Below, one piece after another: positions 56,522-64,000 of a stretch of 64,000 nucleotides of DNA. Both the position numbers and the translations under genes were made by a program. The stretch lies in assembly GCF_024172165.1 (NCBI RefSeq), contig NZ_JAMZEB010000002.1, forward strand, positions 7,895,501 to 7,959,500, written 5' to 3'. Position 1 is the stretch's first letter. Every line of letters starts with the position of its first letter. Below the pieces are notes generated by a model that saw nothing but the letters and a program-made list of their open reading frames with translations, was not told where the DNA came from and did not search any database. Source of the DNA: Nonomuraea thailandensis (lineage in GTDB: Bacteria > Actinomycetota > Actinomycetes > Streptosporangiales > Streptosporangiaceae).

Positions 56522-57966
56522 ACCTTCACCGGCTCGGGCATCGCGGGAGCCGGCGTGGGTCGCAGCACCGTGACGGCGAGCAGCGCGGCGGCCACGCAGA
56601 AGGCGGCGCCCACCCACGAGCCGAGGTGCATGGCCGAGGTGAAGGCCTGGTTGCCGGCCTCGGCGAAGCCCAGGGTGTGGGCGCCGCCGATCGACTCCCT
56701 GGCCAGGGCGGGCAGGCCGGCGGGCATCTCGGAGGTGTACCGGGTGGCCAGCACGCTGCCCAGGACGGCGATGCTGAGCGCCATGCCGACCTGCTGGACC
56801 GTGTCGTTGAGCGCGGAGCCGACGCCGGCGCGCTCCACGGGGATCGCCGCCATGAGCGAGGTGTAGGCGGCGGGACCGGCCAGGCCGCCGCCCATCCCCA
56901 TGATCACCAGTCCGGTGGCCAGAGGCAGGAAGCCCGTCGTCAGCGCCATGACGACGAAGCCACCGGCCATCAGCAGCAGCCCGGAGGACACCAGCACCCG
57001 GTTGCTCACCTTCTTCCCGAGCCCCGCGCCCACGCCGTTGAAGATCGCGGCGGCCACCGCGTACGGCAGCATGGCCAGGCCGGCCTGCATCTCCCCGTAC
57101 CCCAGCACGAACTGCAGGTACTGGGTCAGGATCAGCATCACGGCGCCGGCGCCGAACGACATGAGCAGGATCGAGAACGACGCGCCGCTGAAGTTGCGGC
57201 TGGCGAACAGGAAGAGCGGCAACATCGGCTCGGCCTGGCGGCGCTCCCAGACCACGAACGCCAGCAGGGCCACGACGGCCAGCGCGATCACGGGGATGTT
57301 CCACTCCCGCTCGATGATCACGTAGACGGCCGCGGTCAGGCCGACGATGGACAGCACCACGCCCACCGGGTCGATCTTCCTGCCCTCGCTGCGGGTCTCC
57401 GGCATGAGGACGACGGCGGCCACGACGGCGACCGCGGCGATGGGGATGTTCAGCAGGAAGACCGAGCCCCACCAGTAGTGCTCCAGCAGGAAACCGCCCA
57501 CGGTCGGCCCGGAGACCAGGCTGATCAGGGCCACGGCGCTCCAGGCCGCCATGGCCTTGCGCCGCTCCTCCTCGTCGAACACGGTCATCAGGATCGACAG
57601 CGTGGAGGGCATGACGAGCGCGCCGCCGACGCCCATGAGGCCGCGGGCGGCGATGAGCTGCCAGGGCTCGGTGACGAGCACGGCGAGCAGGGACGCGCCG
57701 CCGAAGAAGACCAGGCCGATGATCAGGAAGCGGCGGCGGCCGTACTTGTCGGACAGGCTGCCCGAGGTGAGCAGCAGGCCGGCGAAGGCCAGCACGTAGG
57801 CGTCGATGATCCACTGGATGTCGGACGGCGTCGCGCCCATCTCCTGGTTCAGCGAGGGGATGGCCAGGTTCAGCACGGTGTTGTCGATGCCGAGGACCAG
57901 GAGCGCCAGGCAGAGAACGGCGAGGATCCACCATCGACGGGGGTCTCGTACGGTGTTCGAGTTCAC
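56518..57966 (-). CDS. MFS drug exporter, DHA2 (14-TM) type
   Basis: 482 aa. The chain has 14 predicted TM helices, with LCLALLVLGIDNTVLNLAIPSL in helix 1 (motif D1), SGSLSDKYGRRRFL in the helix 2-3 loop (motif A) and ARGLMGVGGALVMPSTLSIL in helix 4 (motif C region), as in EmrB/QacA exporters. GTG 57966 is the more likely start, with 57972 as alternative. It diverges from a TetR gene, and the region between holds three operator copies, one of them over the first codons. Confidence 0.93.
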   Translation of the reverse strand: MNSNTVRDPRRWWILAVLCLALLVLGIDNTVLNLAIPSLNQEMGATPSDIQWIIDAYVLAFAGLLLTSGSLSDKYGRRRFLIIGLVFFGGASLLAVLVTEPWQLIAARGLMGVGGALVMPSTLSILMTVFDEEERRKAMAAWSAVALISLVSGPTVGGFLLEHYWWGSVFLLNIPIAAVAVVAAVVLMPETRSEGRKIDPVGVVLSIVGLTAAVYVIIEREWNIPVIALAVVALLAFVVWERRQAEPMLPLFLFASRNFSGASFSILLMSFGAGAVMLILTQYLQFVLGYGEMQAGLAMLPYAVAAAIFNGVGAGLGKKVSNRVLVSSGLLLMAGGFVVMALTTGFLPLATGLVIMGMGGGLAGPAAYTSLMAAIPVERAGVGSALNDTVQQVGMALSIAVLGSVLATRYTSEMPAGLPALARESIGGAHTLGFAEAGNQAFTSAMHLGSWVGAAFCVAAALLAVTVLRPTPAPAMPEPVKV

Positions 57967-58003
57967 TCGCACAGCGTACGACAGCTCTCGAACACTGTGC
58001 GAG
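57945..58003. promoter_or_regulatory. Three 17-bp operators at 21-bp spacing (MFS/TetR)
   Basis: CTCGTACGGTGTTCGAG (57945-57961), CTCGCACAGCGTACGAC (57966-57982) and CTCGAACACTGTGCGAG (57987-58003). All fit CTCGnAC-N3-GTnCGA(G/C). Starts are exactly 21 bp apart, two helical turns, so bound dimers would sit on one DNA face. The first copy lies within the MFS coding start. Confidence 0.8.
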
Positions 58004-58021
58004 TGGATTTATCCTTGGAGG

Positions 58022-58723
58022 ATGACAGGCAAGACGTTCTCCTCGGTGTGGCTGCGCGAACCCCGCAAGGCCGCCAGTCCCGGCCGCACCCGGGAGGAGA
58101 TCGTCAGAGCCGCCGTCGAGCTGCTCAACGAGGAGGGGCTGTCCGGGCTGAGCATGCGCAAGCTCGGCGCGAAGCTGAGCGCGGGCGCCACCAGCCTCTA
58201 CTGGTACGTCGCCAACAAGGACGAGCTCCTGGAGCTGGTCTACGACGAGGTGTGGGGCGAGATGATGGTCCCCGACCCCGACGAGGTGGGCTGGCGGGAG
58301 GCCGCCTCCGTCCTGGCCCACAGCATGCGCCAGGTGATCCTCGGCCACCCCTGGTCGGCCGACCTGATCGGCCGCCTGCCCGCGCTCGGCCCCAACGCGA
58401 TGCACGTCGCCAGCGAGATGCGCAGGATGTTCAAGCAGGCCGGGTTCACCGGGCTGGACACCGACTACGCCATCGCCACGCTGACGGCCTTCATCTTCGG
58501 CATGACGATCCCCGAGATCGCCTGGGCCGCCAAGTCGGGCGCCGAGCAGTTCGACGTCGAGCAGATGAAGTCGGCGGTCACCCAGGTCGCCGGGAGGTAC
58601 CCGCACATGCGGGAGAGCTTCGAGATGACCGAGATGGAGGATCCGCGCGTCGTGCGGGAGGTCGCCTTCGACTTCGGGCTCGTGTCGGTGCTCGACGGTC
58701 TTGAGCGGCGGCTGCCGACGTAG
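58022..58723 (+). CDS. TetR-family transcriptional regulator
   Basis: 233 aa. The helix-turn-helix spans about 24-70 (TREEIVRAAVELLNEEGLSGLSMRKLGAKLSAGATSLYWYVANKDELLELV) and the C-terminal part is TetR_C tetracycline-repressor-like. GGAGG directly abuts ATG 58022, which is too close for a normal ribosome site, so a GTG at 58046 or leaderless translation is possible. It represses the divergent MFS exporter, most likely through the three operators. The acyl-CoA synthetase gene follows after 13 bp and may be co-transcribed. Confidence 0.9.
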   Translation: MTGKTFSSVWLREPRKAASPGRTREEIVRAAVELLNEEGLSGLSMRKLGAKLSAGATSLYWYVANKDELLELVYDEVWGEMMVPDPDEVGWREAASVLAHSMRQVILGHPWSADLIGRLPALGPNAMHVASEMRRMFKQAGFTGLDTDYAIATLTAFIFGMTIPEIAWAAKSGAEQFDVEQMKSAVTQVAGRYPHMRESFEMTEMEDPRVVREVAFDFGLVSVLDGLERRLPT

Positions 58724-58736
58724 CAGGATCCACGAC

Positions 58737-60365
58737 ATGAGCGATTTCCGTGCCGCCCGTGACTTCCTGCTCGGCGCCGACGCCGCCACCGCCCGCCGCG
58801 ACTTCCGCTGGCCCGAGCTGGACGCGTTCAACTGGGCGCTCGACTGGTTCGACGGCGTGCTGGCCGCCGAGACGCCCGGCGCCGTCGCGCTCAGGATCGT
58901 GGGCGAGAGCAGTGCCGTCTACACCTTCGCCGAGCTGTCGGAGCGCTCGAACCAGGTCGCCAACTGGCTGCACGAGCAGGGGGTGCGCCGGGGCGACCGG
59001 GTCCTGCTGATGCTGGGCAACCAGGCCGAGCTGTGGGAGTCGCTGCTGGCCGTGATGAAGCTGGGCGCGGTCGTCATCCCGGCCACCACGCTGCTGACCC
59101 GCAAGGACATCGTGGAGCGGATCGAGCGCGGGCGCGTGGCCCACGTCATCGCCAACGCCTCCGACGCGGGCAAGTTCCCGGCCGGCGAGTACACCCGGAT
59201 CGCCGTGGGCGACGCCTACAACTGGCTGCCGTACCACGACGCCTATCACGCGCACGACCGGTTCACCCCGGCCGAGCAGACCCGCGCGGGCGACACGCTG
59301 CTGCTCTACTTCACCTCCGGCACCACCTCGCAGCCCAAGCTGGTCGAGCACACGCACGCCTCCTACCCGGCCGGGCACCTGTCGACGATGTTCTGGATCG
59401 GGGTGCGGCCCGGCGACGTGCACCTGAACGTGTCCTCGCCGGGGTGGGCCAAGCACGCGTGGAGCAACGTGTTCGCCCCGTGGAACGCCGGGGCCACCGT
59501 GCTCGTCCACGACTACCGGCGCTTCTCCGCGCCCGCGCTGCTGGAGGTGCTGCGCGAGGAGCGGGTGACCACGTTCTGCGCGCCGCCGACGGTGTGGCGG
59601 ATGCTCATCCAGGAGGACCTGGCCGCCTGGAAGCTGCCCCTGCGCACGGCCGTGGCCGCCGGCGAGCCACTGAACCCCGAGATCATCGACCAGGTGGCCA
59701 AGGCGTGGGGCATCACGATCAGGGACGGCTACGGCCAGACGGAGACGACGGCGCAGATCGGCAACGTCCCTGACGAGGCGGTCAAGGCGGGCTCCATGGG
59801 GCTGCCGCTGCCCGGGTACGACGTCGTGCTGATCGACCCGATCACGGGCGAGCAGGGCAACGACGGTGAGATCTGCCTGCCGCTGGACGACCGCCGCCCC
59901 CTGGGCCTCATGTCCGGATATGTCGGCGGGTCGACGGAGGCCATGCGCGACGGCTTCTACCACACGGGCGACGTCGCCACCCGCGACGACGACGGCTACA
60001 TCACCTACGTGGGCAGGACCGACGACGTCTTCAAGGCCTCCGACTACCGCATCTCGCCGTTCGAGCTGGAGAGCGTGCTGCTTGAGCACGCCGCCGTCGC
60101 CGAGGCCGCCGTGGTGCCCGCGCCCGACCCGGTGCGCCTGGCCGTGCCGAAGGCGTACGTGACGCTCGCCCCGGGGTTCGAGCCGGGCGAGGAGACGGCC
60201 CGGTCCATCTTCGAGCACTGCCGCAGGGAGCTGGCGCCGTACAAGCGGGTGCGGCGGCTGGAGTTCGACGAGCTGCCCAAGACCATCTCGGGCAAGATCC
60301 GCCGCGTTGAGCTGCGCGTACGCGAGCCCCGCAAGGAGTACCGCGAGGAGGACCTCAATCCATGA
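58737..60365 (+). CDS. AMP-dependent acyl-CoA synthetase (medium-chain type)
   Basis: 542 aa ANL-superfamily ligase. It activates a carboxylic acid as acyl-adenylate and then transfers it to CoA. The ATP-binding motif is LLLYFTSGTTSQPKLVEHTH (about 192-211), then GYGQTET and YHTGD; the C-terminal Lys is in PKTISGKIRR. TFCAPPTVWRML and FKASDYRISPFE place it near MACS enzymes (short/medium or aromatic acids). ATG 58737 has AGGA upstream. It lies between TetR and PucR regulator genes. Confidence 0.92.
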   Translation: MSDFRAARDFLLGADAATARRDFRWPELDAFNWALDWFDGVLAAETPGAVALRIVGESSAVYTFAELSERSNQVANWLHEQGVRRGDRVLLMLGNQAELWESLLAVMKLGAVVIPATTLLTRKDIVERIERGRVAHVIANASDAGKFPAGEYTRIAVGDAYNWLPYHDAYHAHDRFTPAEQTRAGDTLLLYFTSGTTSQPKLVEHTHASYPAGHLSTMFWIGVRPGDVHLNVSSPGWAKHAWSNVFAPWNAGATVLVHDYRRFSAPALLEVLREERVTTFCAPPTVWRMLIQEDLAAWKLPLRTAVAAGEPLNPEIIDQVAKAWGITIRDGYGQTETTAQIGNVPDEAVKAGSMGLPLPGYDVVLIDPITGEQGNDGEICLPLDDRRPLGLMSGYVGGSTEAMRDGFYHTGDVATRDDDGYITYVGRTDDVFKASDYRISPFELESVLLEHAAVAEAAVVPAPDPVRLAVPKAYVTLAPGFEPGEETARSIFEHCRRELAPYKRVRRLEFDELPKTISGKIRRVELRVREPRKEYREEDLNP

Positions 60366-60418
60366 CAAGGGGCGCAAAGTGTAAATTGACCCATGGCCGT
60401 TCTTACAGGCTGATCGGC

Positions 60419-60431
60419 TAGGCTCTGCCCC
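60419..60431 (+). promoter_or_regulatory. Leaderless-type -10 element before the second PucR gene
   Basis: TAGGCT (60419-60424) ends 7 nt before GTG 60432; there is no ribosome site. A TTGACC at 60386-60391 is too far upstream (27 bp) to pair with it as a standard -35. Confidence 0.4.
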
Positions 60432-62048
60432 GTGTTGCCCACCATCGCCGACGTCCTCGCCCTGGACACCGTGCGCCGGGGCAGCCCGCGCGTGGTCGCG
60501 GGCGCCGACCGGCTCGACACCAAGGTGCGGTGGGTGCACGTGGGCGAGATCGCCGACATCGCCCACCTGCTGCGCGGCGGGGAGCTGGTGCTCACCACGG
60601 GAGTGGCCCTGCCGGAGGACCCGGAGAAGCTCGCCGACTACATCGGCGAGCTTTCTTCCGTCGGGGCGTCCGGGCTGATCGTGGAGCTGGGCCGCAGGTT
60701 CGTCCGCGAGCTGCCGCGGGCCGTGGTCAAGTCGGCCGAGGAGCTCGGGTTCCCGGTCATCGTGCTGACCCGCGAGACGCCGTTCGTGCAGATCACCGAG
60801 TCGGTGCACGAGCGGATCATCGACATCCAGCTCGAAGAGCTGCGCGCCTCCGAGCAACTGCACGAGGTCTTCACCGAGCTGTCGGTCGAGGGCGCCTCGC
60901 CGGCCGAGGTGCTGGCCCAGGTGGCGCGCCTGTCGGGGCGTCCCGTGCTGCTGGAGAACCTCGCGCACCAGGTGCTCGCCGCCGAGTCCGCGGGGCGCGA
61001 CGCGGGGGCCCTGCTGGCGGGCTGGGAGACCAGGTCGCGGACGGTGGCCCCGGCCGAGCGCACCGCGTACGACCCGGCCTCCGGCTGGCTGGTGACCACG
61101 GTCGGCGCGCGCGGGCAGGACTGGGGGCGGCTCATCCTGCTCTGCGACGCCGCGCCGTCGCCGCGCGACATGGTGCTGGCCGAGCGCGCCGCCACCACGC
61201 TCGCGCTGGGCCGCCTGCTGGAGCGCCACCAGGAGTCGCTCGAACGCCAGGCGCACGGCACGATCATCACCGGCATCCTCACCCACGCCTACGCCGACCC
61301 CGACGAGGCCGCCGCCCGTGCCCGCGCGGTGGGCGTGCCGCTCACGGGGCGCAAGCTGATCAGCGTGGTCATCCGCCCGACCGAGCACATCGACCAGGCC
61401 CTCGACGGCCAGGCGCAGCTCGGCGAGCTGGCCGAGGCGACCGCCGCCGCCTGCCGCGACGCCCGCCTGCCCGCCCTGGTGGGCGCGCTCGACCAGGAGC
61501 GGGTGGGGGTGCTGCTGCCGCTGCCGCCGCGCACCCAGGCGGAGCCCGCGCTCACCTCGCTGGCCGAGCGGCTGCGCGTGCTGTGGGGCCCCGGCTCGGC
61601 GTTCGTGCTGGCGGCGGGCTCGGTGGTGGAGTCGATCAGGGACGTACGCCGCAGCTTCCTCGAAGCCGAGCAGGTGGCGGACGTGGCGGTCCGCCAGCCG
61701 GACGGCCGCCCCTTCTACCGGCTGCCCGACCTGCGCCTGCGCGGCCTGCTCCACCTGCTGCGCGACGACGCGCGGCTGCAGACGTTCGCCGAGCGCGAGC
61801 TGGGCCCGCTGCTGGCCCACGACGCGCAGCGCGGCGGCGACCTGACCCGGATCCTGCGCGTCTACCTCGACTCGGGCCGCAACAAGGCCGTCGCGGCGCA
61901 GAAGGCCCACCTGTCCAGGCCCGCCTTCTACGACCGCCTGCGCCGCCTCGAACGCATCCTCGACACCGATCTGGACGACGTCGAGTCGTGCCTGTCGCTG
62001 CACGTGGCACTGCTGGCGCTGGAGTCGTTCCGACGGGAGAGCCGCTGA
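60432..62048 (+). CDS. PucR-family transcriptional regulator
   Basis: 538 aa. N-terminal PucR domain (about 1-125: VLALDTVRRGSPRVVAGADRLDTKVRWVHVGEIADIAHLLRGGELVLTTG), middle GGDEF-like domain and C-terminal HTH (AVAAQKAHLSRPAFYDRLRRLERIL). It lacks the repeat-filled linker of the first PucR protein. PucR regulators sense purines, GABA or related amines. This one follows the acyl-CoA synthetase gene and may control that or the cupin gene after it. Confidence 0.92.
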   Translation: MLPTIADVLALDTVRRGSPRVVAGADRLDTKVRWVHVGEIADIAHLLRGGELVLTTGVALPEDPEKLADYIGELSSVGASGLIVELGRRFVRELPRAVVKSAEELGFPVIVLTRETPFVQITESVHERIIDIQLEELRASEQLHEVFTELSVEGASPAEVLAQVARLSGRPVLLENLAHQVLAAESAGRDAGALLAGWETRSRTVAPAERTAYDPASGWLVTTVGARGQDWGRLILLCDAAPSPRDMVLAERAATTLALGRLLERHQESLERQAHGTIITGILTHAYADPDEAAARARAVGVPLTGRKLISVVIRPTEHIDQALDGQAQLGELAEATAAACRDARLPALVGALDQERVGVLLPLPPRTQAEPALTSLAERLRVLWGPGSAFVLAAGSVVESIRDVRRSFLEAEQVADVAVRQPDGRPFYRLPDLRLRGLLHLLRDDARLQTFAERELGPLLAHDAQRGGDLTRILRVYLDSGRNKAVAAQKAHLSRPAFYDRLRRLERILDTDLDDVESCLSLHVALLALESFRRESR

Positions 62049-62066
62049 TGTGCTGGAATGGGCGAT

Positions 62067-62453
62067 ATGTCTGATGTGTTGGTGCCCGACGTGGCCGATC
62101 TCAGCCGGATGCTCGCCACCGCGGGAGCCTTCGCCGTGCCCGTCCACGACGTACGGCTGACCCCCGACGAGCTCGACCCCGCGCAGATCGTCGCGGGCGA
62201 CCCCGTCACCTCCTCGCTGGAGCTGAGCGACGGCCGGGGCATCTGGGAGATCACGCCGGGCGTCGTGACGGACGTGGAGAGCGACGAGATCTTCGTCGTG
62301 CTGTCGGGGCGCGCCACGATCGCCGTCGAGGGCGGCGCCACGATCGAGGTGGGCCCCGGCGACGTGTGCCTGCTGGCCGAGGGCGCGAAGACCACCTGGA
62401 TCGTGCACGAGACGCTGCGCAAGGTGTACCAGACGCGGGCGGGCGCCGCGTAG
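62067..62453 (+). CDS. Cupin-domain protein (DUF861-like)
   Basis: 128 aa small cupin. GIWEITPGVVTDVESDEIFVVLSGRATIAVEGGATIEVGPGDVCLLAEGAKTTWIVHETLRKVYQ is the (S)-ureidoglycine aminohydrolase-like cupin_3 pattern. One classic metal His is replaced by Asp/Glu positions (DVESDEIF). ATG 62067 is chosen over ATG 62058; neither has a clear ribosome site. It lies 18 bp after the PucR stop. Members of this group are often found with amine or purine catabolism genes. Confidence 0.82.
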   Translation: MSDVLVPDVADLSRMLATAGAFAVPVHDVRLTPDELDPAQIVAGDPVTSSLELSDGRGIWEITPGVVTDVESDEIFVVLSGRATIAVEGGATIEVGPGDVCLLAEGAKTTWIVHETLRKVYQTRAGAA

Positions 62454-62483
62454 GCGAGCCATGGGCGACCTACCGTCGCAAGT

Positions 62484-63515
62484 GTGCCCCTCTTCTTCAA
62501 CGCTCTCGAAGCCGCGGCCCACCGGCTGTCGATCGTGCCTCCGATGTTCGACTACTTCGGCGCCATGGGCCTGCACGCGATCGTCGCGGCGGCCAGGACG
62601 GGGATCTTCGACGCCCTCGGGGAGCGCCCGTCCACCGGCGGCGAGCTGGCCGCCGCGCTCGACCTCGAACCCCACGCGACCGGCGTGCTGTTACGCGCCC
62701 TGACCGGCCTCGGCTACCTGCGGGTCAGGGACGGCCGCTACCGCCTGACCCGCACCGCGCGGCGCTGGCTCACCACCGGCTCGCCGGCGTCGCTGCTGCC
62801 CGGCCTGGCGTTCTGGGAGCGCACGGCCTGCGTGATCTGGCCCGGCCTGGAGAAGGCGGTACGGGACGGCACCCCGGCCACGCCGTTCTACGCGTCGCTG
62901 GCGGCCGATCCCGAGCTGTCGCGCTCGTTCCACGCGTGGACGGCGGCGATGGCCGCCCGGCAGGCGCCGGCCGCGGCGCGCGGCGTGCCCGTGCCGCGCG
63001 GCGCCCGGCACGTGCTGGATGTGGGCGGCGGGCACGGCCTGTTCAGCCTGGCCCTGCTGCGCCGCCATCCCCGCCTGCGCGCCACCGTGATCGACCTGCC
63101 GGACGCGCTCGAAGCCGCCGCCGCCCACCCCCGCCTGACGCTGCGGGCCGGCTCGTTCCTGGAGGACGACCTGGGCGCCGGGCACGACGTGATCCTGCTG
63201 TTCAACATCGTGCACGGGCTGAGCGACGAGGAGGCGGCCCGGCTGCTCCGCCGCCTGGCGGCGGCGCTCAGGCCGGGCGGCGTGCTCGTGGTCGGCGACC
63301 AGTTCGCCGACAGCCTCATGCCCGGCCGGGCCAGCCGCACCCTGCTGCGCCTGCTGGACCTGAACTACCTGGCCGCGGTCGGCGGCAGGGTGCGCGGGCT
63401 GCACGAGGTGGCCGGGCTGCTGCGGGCGGCGGGCTTCCACCGGATCCGCCACCGCCGCCCGCTCGGCTCCCCCACCACGGAGCTGGCCGTGGCCTGGCGC
63501 CCAGGGCACCGCTGA
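62484..63515 (+). CDS. SAM-dependent O-methyltransferase family protein
   Basis: 343 aa. N-terminal dimerisation/winged-helix domain (about 15-95: IFDALGERPSTGGELAAALDLEPHATGVLLRALTGLGYL), then the methyltransferase core with SAM motif VLDVGGGHGLFSLALLRRHP near 172-191 and VIDLPDALEAA. This matches the hydroxyneurosporene/acetylserotonin O-methyltransferase fold. GTG 62484 has no ribosome site; TACCGT ends 7 nt before it, as in a leaderless transcript. There is no biosynthetic cluster around it, so the methyl acceptor is unknown. Confidence 0.88.
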   Translation: MPLFFNALEAAAHRLSIVPPMFDYFGAMGLHAIVAAARTGIFDALGERPSTGGELAAALDLEPHATGVLLRALTGLGYLRVRDGRYRLTRTARRWLTTGSPASLLPGLAFWERTACVIWPGLEKAVRDGTPATPFYASLAADPELSRSFHAWTAAMAARQAPAAARGVPVPRGARHVLDVGGGHGLFSLALLRRHPRLRATVIDLPDALEAAAAHPRLTLRAGSFLEDDLGAGHDVILLFNIVHGLSDEEAARLLRRLAAALRPGGVLVVGDQFADSLMPGRASRTLLRLLDLNYLAAVGGRVRGLHEVAGLLRAAGFHRIRHRRPLGSPTTELAVAWRPGHR

Positions 63516-63541
63516 AGCCCCCCGGGCCGCGTACGTCGCCG

Positions 63542-64000
63542 TCAGAAGCCCATCGCTGCCTGGACCTCCTCCAGCGTGCGGACCGCGCGCTCGCGGGCCC
63601 GCTCGTTCCCCTCGGCCAGGATCCGCCTGACATCGCCCCCGGCGAGCTCGGCCCGGCGCTTCCTGATCGGCCGCAGGAACTCGTTGACCGCCTCCGTGAC
63701 CACCCGCTTGAGCGTGACGGCCCCGCCGTCGCCGATCTCCCCGGCCAGCTCGGCGGGCCCGCGCCCCAGGCACAGCCCGGCCAGCGTGAGCAGGTTGGCC
63801 ACCTCGGGCCTGCGCTCCTCGTCGAAGGTGATCAGGCGCTCCGCGTCGGTGCGGGCCTTGCGGATGAGGGCGGCGGTCTCGTCCTCCGTGGCCGACAGCG
63901 CGATCGCGTTGCCGCGGCTCTTGCTCATCTTGCCGCCGTCGAGGCCCCTCAGCAGCGGCTGCGCGCCCATCATGGCCTCGGGCAGCGGGAACACCTCGCC
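63542..64000 (-). CDS. trpS: Tryptophanyl-tRNA synthetase, C-terminal part
   Basis: About the last 150 residues of a class I aminoacyl-tRNA synthetase; the frame runs off the right edge. LLRGLDGGKMSKSRGN carries the KMSKS ATP-binding loop. The helical C-terminal domain ends VRTLEEVQAAMGF, as in TrpS, and has EVANLLTLAGLCLG. The enzyme charges tRNA-Trp. It is convergent with the methyltransferase gene, 26 bp apart. TyrRS also has KMSKS, but this spacing and C-terminus fit TrpS better. Confidence 0.88.
   Translation of the reverse strand, partial: GEVFPLPEAMMGAQPLLRGLDGGKMSKSRGNAIALSATEDETAALIRKARTDAERLITFDEERRPEVANLLTLAGLCLGRGPAELAGEIGDGGAVTLKRVVTEAVNEFLRPIRKRRAELAGGDVRRILAEGNERARERAVRTLEEVQAAMGF

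Noticed and set aside
54338..58831. 1497-codon open frame on the minus strand
   Set aside because: It lies antisense to the NACHT gene, covers the MFS gene in another frame and has no domain; GC-rich third positions keep antisense frames open.
58578..62675. 1365-codon open frame on the minus strand
   Set aside because: Antisense to the acyl-CoA synthetase, PucR and cupin genes, all of which have clear domains; composition (Gly, Arg, His, Ala) is that of a shadow frame.

Overview
This 64 kb window is GC-rich chromosomal DNA of an actinobacterium. The gene families (SARP/AfsR regulator, F420-type luciferase-like oxidoreductases, RsbU-type phosphatase, ECF41 sigma factor, HipA-DUF3037 pair, carbohydrate ABC importer without its own ATPase, a DUF6203-like mini-protein) and the frequent GTG starts fit a filamentous soil actinomycete, most like Streptosporangiales/Nonomuraea. 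The genus is an inference. I see no rRNA, tRNA, CRISPR array, insertion sequence or phage gene.

Layout. 1-3.8 kb: end of a branched-chain amino acid-type ABC importer with a fused LivH-LivM permease, divergent from a zinc alcohol dehydrogenase. 3.8-8.8 kb: SARP-NB-ARC-TPR regulator, a cupin/ArsR-rhodanese operon and two small secreted proteins. 8.9-11.8 kb: MMPL exporter with a divergent TetR repressor. 11.9-17.2 kb: ROK regulator, Gfo/Idh/MocA dehydrogenase and a sugar ABC importer. 17.3-22.3 kb: an unrecognised 661-aa protein, a fused remnant of two dead genes, an NDH-2-like flavoprotein with an ECF41 sigma factor, and a mini membrane protein. 22.4-26.2 kb: two related Ser/Thr kinases. 26.3-29.4 kb: three luciferase-like monooxygenases. 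29.5-35.3 kb: winged-helix regulator, HipA-like kinase plus DUF3037, PAS-GAF-PP2C phosphatase, NmrA-like and GNAT proteins. 35.4-44.3 kb: secreted hydrolase, multidomain glucuronoyl esterase, the MEP-pathway genes ispG and dxr, and twin secreted proteases. 44.3-54.3 kb: amine/GABA/beta-alanine catabolism (two aldehyde dehydrogenases, two class III aminotransferases, PotD-like binding protein, PucR and TetR regulators). 54.4-64 kb: membrane NACHT NTPase, MFS exporter with TetR, acyl-CoA synthetase, second PucR, cupin, O-methyltransferase and the end of trpS.

The genes form many small catabolic or efflux modules, each with its own local regulator, and several operators can be read directly. The best is a set of three 17-bp operator copies at exact 21-bp spacing between the MFS exporter and its TetR gene. 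A second palindrome type occurs both at the importer/alcohol dehydrogenase promoters and between the divergent monooxygenase genes, which suggests one shared regulator.

The most unusual signal is architectural. Several gene 3' ends, including the stop codon, are repeated in tandem in the following intergenic DNA. In two convergent pairs (TetR/ROK, RsbU/NmrA) the first and last repeat copies supply the C-termini of the two opposing genes. I have no ready explanation for this beyond slippage or local duplication at gene ends.
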